Of a stretch of 64,000 bases of DNA, positions 52,708 through 61,759 are shown piece after piece (position 1 is the first letter of the stretch; each line of letters begins with the position of its first letter). The DNA is taken from contig NZ_CP036282.1 of NCBI RefSeq assembly GCF_006974105.1, positions 3,038,001 through 3,102,000 of the forward strand, in the 5' to 3' direction. The notes beneath the pieces were generated by a model. The model was not told the origin of the DNA. It saw only the letters and a program-made list of their open reading frames with translations, and did not search any database. The translations under genes and the position numbers were made by a program. The stretch comes from Rhodoferax aquaticus. Lineage in GTDB: Bacteria; Pseudomonadota; Gammaproteobacteria; Burkholderiales; Burkholderiaceae_C.

Positions 52708-53064
52708 TTAACCGACACGCACTGTGATCAAGGCTACACCGGCAATTACCAGCAATATGCCAACGATGGTGGTCCAATAAAAAGGCTCACGAAACACCAC
52801 ATATGAAAATACCGCCACGGTCGCAACCGCTCCGGCAGTTAGCACAGGATGTGCGACATTCAAGGGTAGACGAGCCAAAGCGGCAGCATAGAGCAGGAAC
52901 GCCACCCCATAGAGCAGCAAGCCTAACCAGAATGGCAAGTTACTCAATGCGCCCAGTGGGTCACTCGGACTTGGAAATTTCCGGGGCGGCATCATTGCCA
53001 TCTTGACCAACACGCTTGCTGAAGCATTGGACGCAATGCCTACGATCAGGATCAACCACTTCAT
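52708..53064 (-). CDS. Small EamA/SMR-type membrane transporter (ArnE/ArnF-like)
   Basis: A 118-residue protein with four membrane helices: WLILIVGIASNASASVLVKM, LGLLLYGVAFLLYAAALARL, LPLNVAHPVLTAGAVATVAV and YWTTIVGILLVIAGVALITV. The LARLPLNVAHPVL segment is like the SMR/ArnE group, which flips undecaprenyl-phosphate sugars. Next to a DPM-like GT2 this suggests a lipid-linked sugar flippase; a small-molecule transporter cannot be ruled out. It overlaps the upstream TIM-barrel gene by 4 bases. Confidence 0.78.
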   Translation of the reverse strand: MKWLILIVGIASNASASVLVKMAMMPPRKFPSPSDPLGALSNLPFWLGLLLYGVAFLLYAAALARLPLNVAHPVLTAGAVATVAVFSYVVFREPFYWTTIVGILLVIAGVALITVRVG

Positions 53065-53906
53065 GCCACAGCCCCTGCCATGCCGACCGGTTGATCACGG
53101 TAATAGCAAATAGCGACTGCCAGCGCTCGCTCTATTGCGGCGATATTGGCTCCCGCCTTGGGAGGTAACATTTCAATAGTCACGACCTGATCCGGCACAC
53201 GCGCACGCAGTTGCGAGGCTGCAGACGAATGATCAGCACAGCCATCGCCCAATGTCGCGAGATCAGGCTCGCTGGCATGGACGTGGCCAATTAGTGCGGC
53301 GTGCTCACTAATGACCTGCGCCACATCCTCACCGTTGATTGCCATAGCACCGGTATCCAGTTGCATGCGAATGGCGGGATGGTCTACCGCGCCCACGACG
53401 CTCGCCGTTTCCGCACTGTCGGTCATGAAATTGGCACCATAGCAAGGCGGGTTGGGCTCAAGGCATATCACCACGCCATGACAGCTAGCGACATCTCCCA
53501 GTCGCCTGAAGAAGCGGATGGCCATATCACGAGCCACTTCATTCGATAGTGCCGAACGATCTCGATTCTTGGGTGAGCCAAACACCAGCTTCTTTGCGCC
53601 CAGCCCCGCACCGAGTCCGCATACCGCCTGCAAATGTTCCAGCAGTGCGGCCTGCGTATTCTGCGATCCAAACAGATTCAGCCCCGTGGTACCGAATAGC
53701 AGTGCTTGCATTCCTGTGATCTCGATCCCGCCATTGCGCCACCACTCGCGCACACGCGCAATGTCGCCAGGGCGGGCATTTTTAGGATCCGGAAAATACT
53801 TGCTGGGCGCCACATCAATCGCATCGACCCCATATTTGTTCAACAGCGCTACGACCTGCTCATCTTCTGATACATCCCAGGCGATATTGGAAATCGCAAT
53901 CCTCAT
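53061..53906 (-). CDS. Sugar phosphate isomerase/epimerase-like TIM-barrel protein
   Basis: A 281-residue protein of the AP endonuclease 2/xylose isomerase-like superfamily: RIAISNIAWDVSEDEQVVAL, LLFGTTGLNLFGSQ, KLVFGSPKNRDRSALS, VICLEPNPPCYGANFM with a metal-binding Glu, IRMQLDTGAMAINGED with Asp and IGHVHASEPDLATLG with His residues. The metal site looks complete. Substrate is unknown; related proteins isomerise or epimerise keto-sugars. The start ATG shares one base with the stop of the SDR gene upstream (TGATG), so translation is coupled. It is unusual in an O-antigen locus. Confidence 0.82.
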   Translation of the reverse strand: MRIAISNIAWDVSEDEQVVALLNKYGVDAIDVAPSKYFPDPKNARPGDIARVREWWRNGGIEITGMQALLFGTTGLNLFGSQNTQAALLEHLQAVCGLGAGLGAKKLVFGSPKNRDRSALSNEVARDMAIRFFRRLGDVASCHGVVICLEPNPPCYGANFMTDSAETASVVGAVDHPAIRMQLDTGAMAINGEDVAQVISEHAALIGHVHASEPDLATLGDGCADHSSAASQLRARVPDQVVTIEMLPPKAGANIAAIERALAVAICYYRDQPVGMAGAVA

Positions 53907-54697
53907 CAAACCTTCCCGCCTTCTGCTTTGATGGAAATAGGCTCTGATTGTGCATATGAACGAACCGCCTGAATGGTTTCCCGTTTGCTGTACTGGTAGC
54001 CACCCTGTCCACCAAACACATGGGCATACCGGGACTGTAAATCGTAACGGGCCGGCGAGTTAGCCAATGTCTGATCGAATGTTTTGCCAAAACCTGTTGC
54101 TGACAGCTCCGCCACACTAAGAGGCTCAGCTGTAAGATGAACAAGCTTTAAATCGGCTTCAAGTGCGGTCTGAATATCGAACCAGAGATTGACCATAGGG
54201 TAGAACTGGAACACGCCCCGGCTATCGATTGCGTGAAGGTTGTTGCCATTCAAAAAATCAAAGATCAAGTTCTTACGCAAACCCGGCCCGACCAAGCCAG
54301 GTAATCTGACTATCAGATGATGCGCGAAGTGCGCCTCAACGAATTGCTCAAGCATTCGACGATGCAAACCATAAGGATGCAGGTCAGCCTCAGCGACTGG
54401 CGTGTCCTCATTGACGCCGATAGGACTTTTGAAAACATCAACGGTGCTGATCAGCACAAAAGTTTTGCACTGTACCGTCTTCAGATGAGCAATCAGCCCT
54501 TCGATCTTTTGACGGTCCACATCTGGCTCGCGGTTGGCGATCCACTTCTGTGCGGGGGCGGCGGCACAGACCAGCAGATCAAATCGACGTCCGCCAATGT
54601 CATTTATATTGGCGGAGCTAAAATTTTGCCCAAAACCACGCTGTTTTAGCAGTATTGAACCCACGAACCCAGTGTAACCGACCAAAGCATCAGACAT
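53906..54697 (-). CDS. NAD-dependent epimerase/dehydratase family protein (SDR)
   Basis: A 263-residue short SDR: VGYTGFVGSILLKQRGFGQN binds NAD(P), then LLVCAAAPAQKWIANREPDV and FVLISTVDVFKSPIGVNED, and the catalytic Tyr in HPYGLHRRMLEQFV, where the Lys of Y-x3-K is Arg. The altered Lys may reduce normal SDR activity. It overlaps the TIM-barrel gene by one base. A GGAGAGCAG ribosome site precedes its ATG. Product and substrate are unknown. Confidence 0.82.
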   Translation of the reverse strand: MSDALVGYTGFVGSILLKQRGFGQNFSSANINDIGGRRFDLLVCAAAPAQKWIANREPDVDRQKIEGLIAHLKTVQCKTFVLISTVDVFKSPIGVNEDTPVAEADLHPYGLHRRMLEQFVEAHFAHHLIVRLPGLVGPGLRKNLIFDFLNGNNLHAIDSRGVFQFYPMVNLWFDIQTALEADLKLVHLTAEPLSVAELSATGFGKTFDQTLANSPARYDLQSRYAHVFGGQGGYQYSKRETIQAVRSYAQSEPISIKAEGGKV

Positions 54698-54729
54698 CTG
54701 CTCTCCACAATCCTATATTCATTATCTTC

Positions 54730-55842
54730 TCAAGTGAGCGAAAACGATTCCGCATCAAGTTTCTCCAGTACATCGTAAATATTGTCGATCTTCCCGCCGA
54801 GAATCGAGTAGCAATTGGGTAACGAAGCATGGCGTTCGAACAAGATCGGCCTGCCATCATCGCCTTCATTCTTTAGCAATATCGTTTTTACCTCGAATAA
54901 CGACTCCACGTATTTGGCGTCTGCTATTGCCGGCATATATCGCTTCACGTCTCGCACCATACGATCTACTCTAGTCTCATGATGATAGTCTGCCAATATT
55001 TGATACGGACCTGCTTCCGCCTTGGCCTGGTCCAACCAACTGGAGTGTGGCGTGTACCGAACATGCGAAAGTGTATGCAGCCCACGAACCGGGAAGGGCA
55101 TCATGGAAAAATACGGGCCATCCATCACGGTAACACCCAAATCCGCCAGATCGAGAGGCGCTTGCAACAGGGCCATCTCGGCGATTTCATGCTTGAGCTT
55201 GATCTGTGTACCAGGAAAATCGCCCGCAAACTGGTTGAGCCCACTGTAAGTGCAATTGAAGACATAGTGCCCGCTCAGCGCTTCCTGCGCATCCCCGTCG
55301 CATTTCACTATCAGGCCGTTCCAAGCCTTCTTGATACTCTTAACGCGAGTATTCAGAAGAACATCTACACCACATTCATCAAGCTCCTGTCTGGCCCATT
55401 CGGCGAGCTTGCAGGCATCGAATACACACTCTTCGACCAGAAACACCTCTTCAATCAAACGCGTCTCGAACAACTTCCTATGCACCTCGGTAGCGGGCTC
55501 CAACCGGGCGCCGATCTCGTGGCAGAAACGCCTGAACTGTCGCGCCGTGACTTTGGAATTGTGCCGAGCAATTGCATACAAATTGGTGAAGTCCCTCTTT
55601 ATCGCCTGGGGATGCTCTTGCACAAATCGCGGCTGGTTTACTCGGCTGCGAAATGCCGTGGTAAAACTGCGCGGGTAATGGTAGCCGTTATGGACGCGTG
55701 CCTGATTGTTGAATGAGGCACGCAGCAGCAGGTCAGACTCGCACTCGATCAACAACACGTTGGCGAACCCTCGCCGGGTCTTCAGGTAAATAGCAATAGC
55801 TGCACCATAGAAGCCCCCCCCGATGACGATCGCGTCATACAT
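54730..55842 (-). CDS. FAD-dependent oxidoreductase of the DAO type
   Basis: A 370-residue flavoprotein: YDAIVIGGGFYGAAIAIYLK at the N-terminus with the GxGxxG dinucleotide motif (encoded by eight G in a row near 55814-55821), NNQARVHNGYHYPRSF, and a C-terminal FEVKTILLKNEGDDGRPILF then CYSILGGKIDNIYDVLEKLD. DAO-family enzymes oxidise C-N or C-O bonds. A flavoprotein of this type in a polysaccharide locus is uncommon; it may make an amino or keto sugar, or act on a lipid-linked sugar. It is close to the SDR and TIM-barrel genes in the same direction. Confidence 0.85.
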   Translation of the reverse strand: MYDAIVIGGGFYGAAIAIYLKTRRGFANVLLIECESDLLLRASFNNQARVHNGYHYPRSFTTAFRSRVNQPRFVQEHPQAIKRDFTNLYAIARHNSKVTARQFRRFCHEIGARLEPATEVHRKLFETRLIEEVFLVEECVFDACKLAEWARQELDECGVDVLLNTRVKSIKKAWNGLIVKCDGDAQEALSGHYVFNCTYSGLNQFAGDFPGTQIKLKHEIAEMALLQAPLDLADLGVTVMDGPYFSMMPFPVRGLHTLSHVRYTPHSSWLDQAKAEAGPYQILADYHHETRVDRMVRDVKRYMPAIADAKYVESLFEVKTILLKNEGDDGRPILFERHASLPNCYSILGGKIDNIYDVLEKLDAESFSLT

Positions 55843-55872
55843 CACTAACAACTATCTTTAACATAGCAACTA

Positions 55873-56871
55873 TCAAGGTCGGCTATGACCTATCGGCCCT
55901 GTCGCTTCGATATTCAATTTTCCACGGTGGGTCATTACTGCGCTGGTGAACTCCTGCGCCACGTGATACATCGGCCCCTCGTTGGAGAGTCTGGCCATAT
56001 GGAGGATATATTCACCCAACATCCACAACACTAGCGAGATCAAAAGAAACATACCTGACTGCTGCAAGGAGAGAGTCACCCACCCGGCCGCGACATCTGC
56101 TTTCAGCATGGCGACCGCAATCACATAGAACGAATACAACAGATTAGCGCCCGCACCAAACAAGCTGAGCGCAGTGACGAGACGCATCGGCGCGCGCGTT
56201 GTAGATACCAGCAAACGCATGCCACGATCGATACTTTCTCCGAGGCGCTTGGTTTGCGATGGCCGCGTCGGCGCACTGTAGCTCAGATTGACTTTGGTGA
56301 AACCACCTGTCGCGGGCAGATGGCGATAGGTCAGAGAGGGCATGGGATGTTGGAGGATGAAGTTCACCACGCGCTTAGACAGCACCCTATATGACGGCGC
56401 TTCGTTTGCAAGATTGATCTCATTGAACCGTTGATAGATACTATTGAAGACTGAGTAGCAGACACGATAAGCCCAGCCTTGATGCGTTTTTTGCTGATTG
56501 GAAGCAAAGACGACATCCGCGCCATCCAAAGCCTGTTCCAACAGGCTGGGCAGGAAGTCCACACTGTCCGCCGCTGGGTCGATCACGGCAACGAAATCAC
56601 CCAATGCATTCTCCAACCCGACCCAAGACGCAGTGTCACAGTCCACTTCTTTGGTCAGCGCATAGACCTGCAGATTGGGAAGTCCGCCTTCTCTAGTCAA
56701 ATTTCTCAGCGCTGAGATGCTGTCGTCTTCGGATGCATTGTCGACAATGATCAACTCATAATCACTGACTAGCCCTCCCAAGGGCGATGATACCTCTGCA
56801 AGAACTGATTGGAGTGTAGATGCCTGATTGCGCAGCACCAACACGATGGACAAGAAAATATGGTATCTCAT
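55873..56871 (-). CDS. Membrane GT2 glycosyltransferase (ArnC/GtrB/DPM-like)
   Basis: A 332-residue transferase. The GT-A core starts HIFLSIVLVLRNQASTLQSV and has YELIIVDNASEDDSISALRN and the acidic AVIDPAADSVDFLP. Two C-terminal membrane helices (FGAGANLLYSFYVIAVAMLK and GMFLLISLVLWMLGEYILHM) are as in ArnC and GtrB, enzymes that put a sugar on undecaprenyl phosphate. The usual DxD/DAD metal motif is D-P-A-A-D, a variation. It precedes the FAD gene by 30 bases. Confidence 0.87.
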   Translation of the reverse strand: MRYHIFLSIVLVLRNQASTLQSVLAEVSSPLGGLVSDYELIIVDNASEDDSISALRNLTREGGLPNLQVYALTKEVDCDTASWVGLENALGDFVAVIDPAADSVDFLPSLLEQALDGADVVFASNQQKTHQGWAYRVCYSVFNSIYQRFNEINLANEAPSYRVLSKRVVNFILQHPMPSLTYRHLPATGGFTKVNLSYSAPTRPSQTKRLGESIDRGMRLLVSTTRAPMRLVTALSLFGAGANLLYSFYVIAVAMLKADVAAGWVTLSLQQSGMFLLISLVLWMLGEYILHMARLSNEGPMYHVAQEFTSAVMTHRGKLNIEATGPIGHSRP

Positions 56872-56905
56872 AAATGTCACACACCTAATTAATAATCAGA
56901 CCAGT

Positions 56906-58234
56906 TCACACAACGCGCAGATCGAATCTGAAACTTAAATCTGATGCGAAAAATTTTATCGCCGCCAAACTGATGGCCAGCGTACTCCAGTAAACATATC
57001 TAAAATCAGCCATCGGTGTCAACGGGATATAACTTAACATGTAAAGCAACGCAGAGATCAGTAGAACACGGATCAACGTCAGCGCATCGTTACCGCCCCG
57101 CATACTCCATGTTGCACACAGCAACAACAAAGCTAGGATCAACCACCAATAGGGCTTGAACAGAAAAGGCGCTAGATGCGCGATGCCGCTGACATAACCG
57201 TTCAGAAAAACTGTCGCAGCATTATCTTTTTGAACCAACCCCATCTCATTAGGGGAGATGCCGGAAAACCAGTGTATATAAGGCCTCTCAGAGGGCGACC
57301 GAAGCAGATAAAGATAAGCGCTAAAGCGAAATCTTACATACTCCAGCGGATTACCTGCAACCGCAGACAGCCAAGCTTCTTTGACTTCTTCATAAGGTAT
57401 GGGCGCGACATTCTGATACGACGGCTTTGCAACCAGACAAAACAATCGACCCACCAGTTTCGTTTCACCAATCGTCTCCTGAGCACATTCCATGACCGTC
57501 TTATCATCCACCTTGGGCAGCAGACTTTTGTCCGCGACCACAGACAGGTGGACAAGATCATCGACCATCATATAACTGGCCATATGATTCTTTTCTGCAT
57601 CCAACAAGTAGTAGTTAAAGAAGTTCAGAAATGCGAACATCGCAACCAGCAACAGTGCCGTGATCGCAATCATGATGCGACTCGAAAGTGAAGGCAGCAA
57701 TCTTCTTGCTGCATACCAGACAATAGGGATCAGTGCGACTGGTGCGTTGCTACGTACCATAAACGCGTAGAGCAACAAACCGAACGCCGTGCCGATTTGT
57801 ATCCTCGACGGATTCCGCCCACTCAGCAAACCAAGGGCCAGCAGCAGGCTGAATGCCATGCCCATGTCTTTCCATAGCACGCCCTCGAAGTTAGCGACCC
57901 ATGGCAAAAAACCAAGCACGATAAACCATTTGGCTGCGCGGCTTTCACCTGCATTTCTGGACCAAATATATAGCCCCGCCCAAAGCAGACCCAAATGCAG
58001 AAACAATAAACTTTGCGGCCCATCCAATATGAAGCTCAGTTTTGACCAAAGCCATGCCATGACCGGCGGATGCCCATCCTTAAATTTCAGCGTGTGCGCC
58101 TGCCTGTATTGCTCCAGCGTATCTACCGACATGAAGCCCGGATAACAGGCGATAGTGAAAAATCCAAAGCCTATGACTGCCCATAGCAAAGGATTGCGGT
58201 ATAACCAAATTTTCAGCATATTAGAAAGCTTCAT
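56906..58234 (-). CDS. Large polytopic membrane protein, probable GT-C-type glycosyltransferase
   Basis: A 442-residue protein with about 10-12 membrane helices. The N-terminal loop YPGFMSVDTLEQYRQAHTLK then FKDGHPPVMAWLWSKLS carries conserved acidic residues after the first helix, as in GT-C enzymes (ArnT, GtrC and DUF6020-type proteins). A periplasmic loop lies at about 230-300 (VVADKSLLPKVDDKTVMECA). It could transfer a sugar from undecaprenyl phosphate onto the polysaccharide in the periplasm. The family assignment is by shape; I do not claim a substrate. It overlaps the SGNH gene by 14 bases. Confidence 0.7.
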   Translation of the reverse strand: MKLSNMLKIWLYRNPLLWAVIGFGFFTIACYPGFMSVDTLEQYRQAHTLKFKDGHPPVMAWLWSKLSFILDGPQSLLFLHLGLLWAGLYIWSRNAGESRAAKWFIVLGFLPWVANFEGVLWKDMGMAFSLLLALGLLSGRNPSRIQIGTAFGLLLYAFMVRSNAPVALIPIVWYAARRLLPSLSSRIMIAITALLLVAMFAFLNFFNYYLLDAEKNHMASYMMVDDLVHLSVVADKSLLPKVDDKTVMECAQETIGETKLVGRLFCLVAKPSYQNVAPIPYEEVKEAWLSAVAGNPLEYVRFRFSAYLYLLRSPSERPYIHWFSGISPNEMGLVQKDNAATVFLNGYVSGIAHLAPFLFKPYWWLILALLLLCATWSMRGGNDALTLIRVLLISALLYMLSYIPLTPMADFRYVYWSTLAISLAAIKFFASDLSFRFDLRVV

Positions 58235-59234
58235 CTGCAACCTTAGAAGCCATCAACCTATAACCCTGAGTACTGAGGTGAGTGTCATTGGGTAAATACA
58301 GATCGACCGTCTCACCCGCCGCATGCTGAAAGTAGCTCAACAAGTTCACGTTGGTCACACCAGCGGTCTTTAGTTGCTCAAATACATCTGGATATCCGAC
58401 TTTGCTTGCTTCGTTCGAAAGGTATGGCCGATAAACGGACGACTTATCCGGAACTACGATCACAACCAGACGCAGTCCTTTCTTTGCTAAATTATCCTGG
58501 AAGCGATTTAAGTTAGCCACAGCAGCAGCCTGATCTTTGTCCGACCAACTTCTTTTGAGTTCGTCGTCTGCAAAATACAAAAGGCGATTGGCCTTGCGAT
58601 TTGAGAATAACTTGTCCGTCGAAAGGGGCACATTGATCACCTCGCCCGACACCATAGACCCATCACTCCATGCAGCACGAAGCGTGTTGGTGGCTGTTGG
58701 AATCAGATAACCTGCATCCAGCGTCAACCCCTTTTGTGGACGCGATGGCGTCACGTTATTCTCTGCGAGCTGAAACGACTTCGGAGTTCGACGTGGGCAA
58801 TTGTTGAAGTTTCTGAATAGCGGAACGAAGCCCCGTTCCACGGTCTCTATAACAACCGTATGCAGGTTGGGATAACGCCGCTCAGCCACCCAATGCAGCC
58901 AGTTATCGACGCAAGCGACATCCTGATATTGGAAAGAAAGAACGTTAAGATTGCGCGACTCAGCCAAGTAGGACTGCCAGATGTTCGGATGCGTGAATGA
59001 ATCACCTAGCACCACAACATCAGGATTGGTGATTGATGTGCCATTCGCATGAACGGCAACCGTCGGCTGCGGTTGCTGCCACCCAAAATCCCGTTCTGAC
59101 CAGTGTCCAATGCGTGTTAGCTCGCCCGAGATCGGCTCAAAATATAGGTTCAGTGGAATTGCAATCACAACGAAGGCAAGGACAGGCAGGCTGAACCACT
59201 TCAAATATGAGAGTGAGCTGAGATTAGTTTTCAT
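58221..59234 (-). CDS. AlgJ/AlgX-like SGNH O-acetyltransferase helper
   Basis: A 337-residue protein with one N-terminal anchor helix (LKWFSLPVLAFVVIAIPLNL) and a periplasmic SGNH domain: VVVLGDSFTHPNIWQSYLAE holds the catalytic Ser, and LYLPNDTHLSTQGYRLMASK the Asp-x-x-His pair. Proteins of this type take acetyl groups moved across the membrane by an MBOAT partner and place them on polysaccharide. The MBOAT gene is directly upstream with a one-base overlap (TGATG), which supports this pairing. Confidence 0.9.
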   Translation of the reverse strand: MKTNLSSLSYLKWFSLPVLAFVVIAIPLNLYFEPISGELTRIGHWSERDFGWQQPQPTVAVHANGTSITNPDVVVLGDSFTHPNIWQSYLAESRNLNVLSFQYQDVACVDNWLHWVAERRYPNLHTVVIETVERGFVPLFRNFNNCPRRTPKSFQLAENNVTPSRPQKGLTLDAGYLIPTATNTLRAAWSDGSMVSGEVINVPLSTDKLFSNRKANRLLYFADDELKRSWSDKDQAAAVANLNRFQDNLAKKGLRLVVIVVPDKSSVYRPYLSNEASKVGYPDVFEQLKTAGVTNVNLLSYFQHAAGETVDLYLPNDTHLSTQGYRLMASKVADEAF

Positions 59235-60808
59235 CAGAACTGGTAATAGAGGAAAGTGCTCACCTTATCCAGCTTGCTTATGGCAAGGCAGAATACACAG
59301 CCAATAATGAAACCGACCACCGGCTTTCGCTGCCAGGAGATCGTCCAATTGAACAACCTGAAGCTCTTGCCAGTTTGCGCACCAAAGTTGAAAAATTGCT
59401 GGGTGTTAGGCGCAATCCAAATGATCAGCATGCCTATCACCAATAATTTTAAAAATGGCGCAATCCCTCCCATTGACCCCAATCCGGGAATATTCAAGAA
59501 TACCCCGCCATAACCAATCCCTGCTGGCAACACACTTGCCAAACCGCCCAATCTTTCCACAAGTGTGCCGAAGGTTGATGGCAGGGAAATGCCACCATAT
59601 CCAAAGCATCCTTTCAACACCAACATGGCAGAGGAAAAAGTTTCGGCGCGAAAAAATATCCACGCGATGACGATGCACAAGAACGTAAACAGCATCGCTA
59701 CCAATTTGTAAGTCCGTGCGGCCATGCCCTCTAGCTTAAGGCTGTCTGCAACTAGGGATTGCCACGCGTGATTTACAACCAGGTAGAGACCATGCAGTCC
59801 GCCCCAGATTACGAAGGTCCAATTAGCTCCATGCCACAACCCGCCCAACAACATCGTGAGCATCAGATTCATATGTCGCATGAACCTTCCATTTCTGTTG
59901 CCCCCCAGCGGAATATAGAGGTAATCACGTAGAAATTGCGATAACGTCATGTGCCAACGGCGCCAGAAATCTATGATATTAGCTGCCTTGTACGGCGAAT
60001 TGAAATTGATCGGCAGTTTCACACCAAATAGCATGGAAATGCCAATTGCCATGTCCGAATAGCCTGAGAAATCAAAGTACAGTTGCAGCGTGTAGGCCAG
60101 CGCACCGCTCCACGCCTCGATGAAGTCTGGCTGTATTCCAAGACCAGCGGCAGCAAACACCGGTCCGGCGTAATCGCCAAAATTATCTGCCAACAGTACT
60201 TTTTTTGCCAAGCCTATAGTGAAAATGCTCAGCCCGAGTGCAACGTCATCCAGATGTAATCTGTATGTTTGACTCTTAGCGAACTGGGGCATCATCTGCC
60301 CGTGGTGAAGAAGCGGCCCCGCAATTAGATGAGGAAAATACGTGACAAACAATAGATAGTGAATGAAATTATATTCACGTGCTTCGCCACGATAAACATC
60401 CACTAAAAATGCGATTTGCGTGAAAGTAAAAAATGAAATTCCCAACGGCAGAATTATGTCAACCAAATGCAGCGAACCACCGGACACATAGTTGCTCATA
60501 TCTATAAAGAAATTGGCGTATTTATAAAAGCCAAGCAGCACCAGATTCGCGGCTATTGCAAATATGAGAATGAACTTCGCATGAGCACGACCACATACCT
60601 GCCCGATCAGAAAGGCCATGCTGTAATTCATGAGAATCGACGCCAAGAGCAAGCCTATATATTTGGTCGACCACCATCCATAGAAGAACAACGAAGCGAA
60701 TGCAAGCCATAACGCACTCACATTGTGGCCATATCGGGCAAGCCAGAAAAATCCGCAAAATACGACGGGAAGGTATAAAAACAGAAATTCGTATGAATTA
60801 AACAGCAT
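59234..60808 (-). CDS. MBOAT family O-acyltransferase (AlgI-like)
   Basis: A 524-residue inner-membrane protein with about 11 helices. It has LFNSYEFLFLYLPVVFCGFF at the N-terminus, FDFSGYSDMAIGISMLFGVK, FNSPYKAANIIDFWRRWHMT with the family Arg-Trp-His, and LGGLWHGANWTFVIWGGLHG with the catalytic His. AlgI-like proteins carry acetyl groups from acetyl-CoA to the periplasm. With the SGNH protein next to it, it makes a full O-acetylation pair for the glycan built here. Confidence 0.95.
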   Translation of the reverse strand: MLFNSYEFLFLYLPVVFCGFFWLARYGHNVSALWLAFASLFFYGWWSTKYIGLLLASILMNYSMAFLIGQVCGRAHAKFILIFAIAANLVLLGFYKYANFFIDMSNYVSGGSLHLVDIILPLGISFFTFTQIAFLVDVYRGEAREYNFIHYLLFVTYFPHLIAGPLLHHGQMMPQFAKSQTYRLHLDDVALGLSIFTIGLAKKVLLADNFGDYAGPVFAAAGLGIQPDFIEAWSGALAYTLQLYFDFSGYSDMAIGISMLFGVKLPINFNSPYKAANIIDFWRRWHMTLSQFLRDYLYIPLGGNRNGRFMRHMNLMLTMLLGGLWHGANWTFVIWGGLHGLYLVVNHAWQSLVADSLKLEGMAARTYKLVAMLFTFLCIVIAWIFFRAETFSSAMLVLKGCFGYGGISLPSTFGTLVERLGGLASVLPAGIGYGGVFLNIPGLGSMGGIAPFLKLLVIGMLIIWIAPNTQQFFNFGAQTGKSFRLFNWTISWQRKPVVGFIIGCVFCLAISKLDKVSTFLYYQF

Positions 60809-60811
60809 TAC

Positions 60812-61759
60812 TTACGTCCGCTTGGGATGAGCACCCTTATACCACGATGAAAACCTATCTACTGCTGCCTCAAGCCCTTGAGGCTTTTTAAAACCTAACT
60901 CTGAGAGCTTTCTATCACTGTATTTTTTTGATGGATTGATATTCGCTTTACCTGCCACACGCAAAAGTACTTTAAGGCACCACTTCGGCATGGGTACTCT
61001 TGGAAAAAGGTAGGATATTCCAAAGCCCGCAAGCAACCGATTCTCTATGTCGCGATAGTTATTTTTGGGGGAATCATCATCGGAAATTATGAAAACTTCA
61101 CGGTCCACATTTTCGGCGGCCAATAGAAACTCTAGCGCGGCAACCACGTTTTCAACAGCGACCAGATTCAAGCTTCTGCTACTGAACAAGCAGGATCTGA
61201 CATAGTTGATCCACTGATTTCCATTCATCAACTCGTTCGCCAGTTTGAGGAGATTTTTACCTCCCGGACCGAACACGGCAGTCGGCCTGAGAATTGTGAT
61301 TGTGAATTCGCCAAGGGCAGCCCTACACAAAGACGACTCTATTTGCAATTTTGTTTTTTCATAATCTGACGTTGTGACACAGGGCGTACTTTCAGTGACC
61401 CAATCATTTTCAGACCTGCCGTCCACGACTGCCGTGCTGCAATGTATCAAACGTCTGACCTTATTCTTCACGCATGCCTGTGCAAGATTATCCATTGCCT
61501 CAAGATTGTTCTGCGCAAGATAGGCCAAGTTGATCACAATGCTGTCTTTAAGGAGTAATACATCCAACGAATCAGGCTGCAGCAGATCGCCTTCTATAAA
61601 GTTGACGCCAGCATGGATCTTCGCTTTTTTGCGGTGTACCAGAACCCGGAGTTCAATATTCGAGCGCTCGGTCAGCGTATTCAACAGATGCTCGCCGATG
61701 AACCCCGAAGCACCGATAACGACGACTGTATTCACCCCAGATGCGTGATTACCACTCAT
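60812..61759 (-). CDS. NAD-dependent epimerase/dehydratase (SDR)
   Basis: A 315-residue extended SDR: VNTVVVIGASGFIGEHLLNT for NAD(P), VNFIEGDLLQPDSLDVLLLK, IHCSTAVVDGRSENDWVTES and the catalytic Tyr-Lys in SDYEKTKLQIESSLCR, then ILRPTAVFGPGGKNLLKLAN. It resembles the UDP-sugar 4-epimerase/reductase group. It overlaps the WbsX-like gene upstream by 4 bases, so the Met at 61759 is the start. Likely role: make or change a nucleotide-sugar for the repeat unit. Confidence 0.88.
   Translation of the reverse strand: MSGNHASGVNTVVVIGASGFIGEHLLNTLTERSNIELRVLVHRKKAKIHAGVNFIEGDLLQPDSLDVLLLKDSIVINLAYLAQNNLEAMDNLAQACVKNKVRRLIHCSTAVVDGRSENDWVTESTPCVTTSDYEKTKLQIESSLCRAALGEFTITILRPTAVFGPGGKNLLKLANELMNGNQWINYVRSCLFSSRSLNLVAVENVVAALEFLLAAENVDREVFIISDDDSPKNNYRDIENRLLAGFGISYLFPRVPMPKWCLKVLLRVAGKANINPSKKYSDRKLSELGFKKPQGLEAAVDRFSSWYKGAHPKRT

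Noticed and set aside
54979..55716. A 245-codon plus-strand frame opposite the FAD oxidoreductase
   Set aside because: The flavoprotein has clear motifs along the same DNA; the antisense frame has none.
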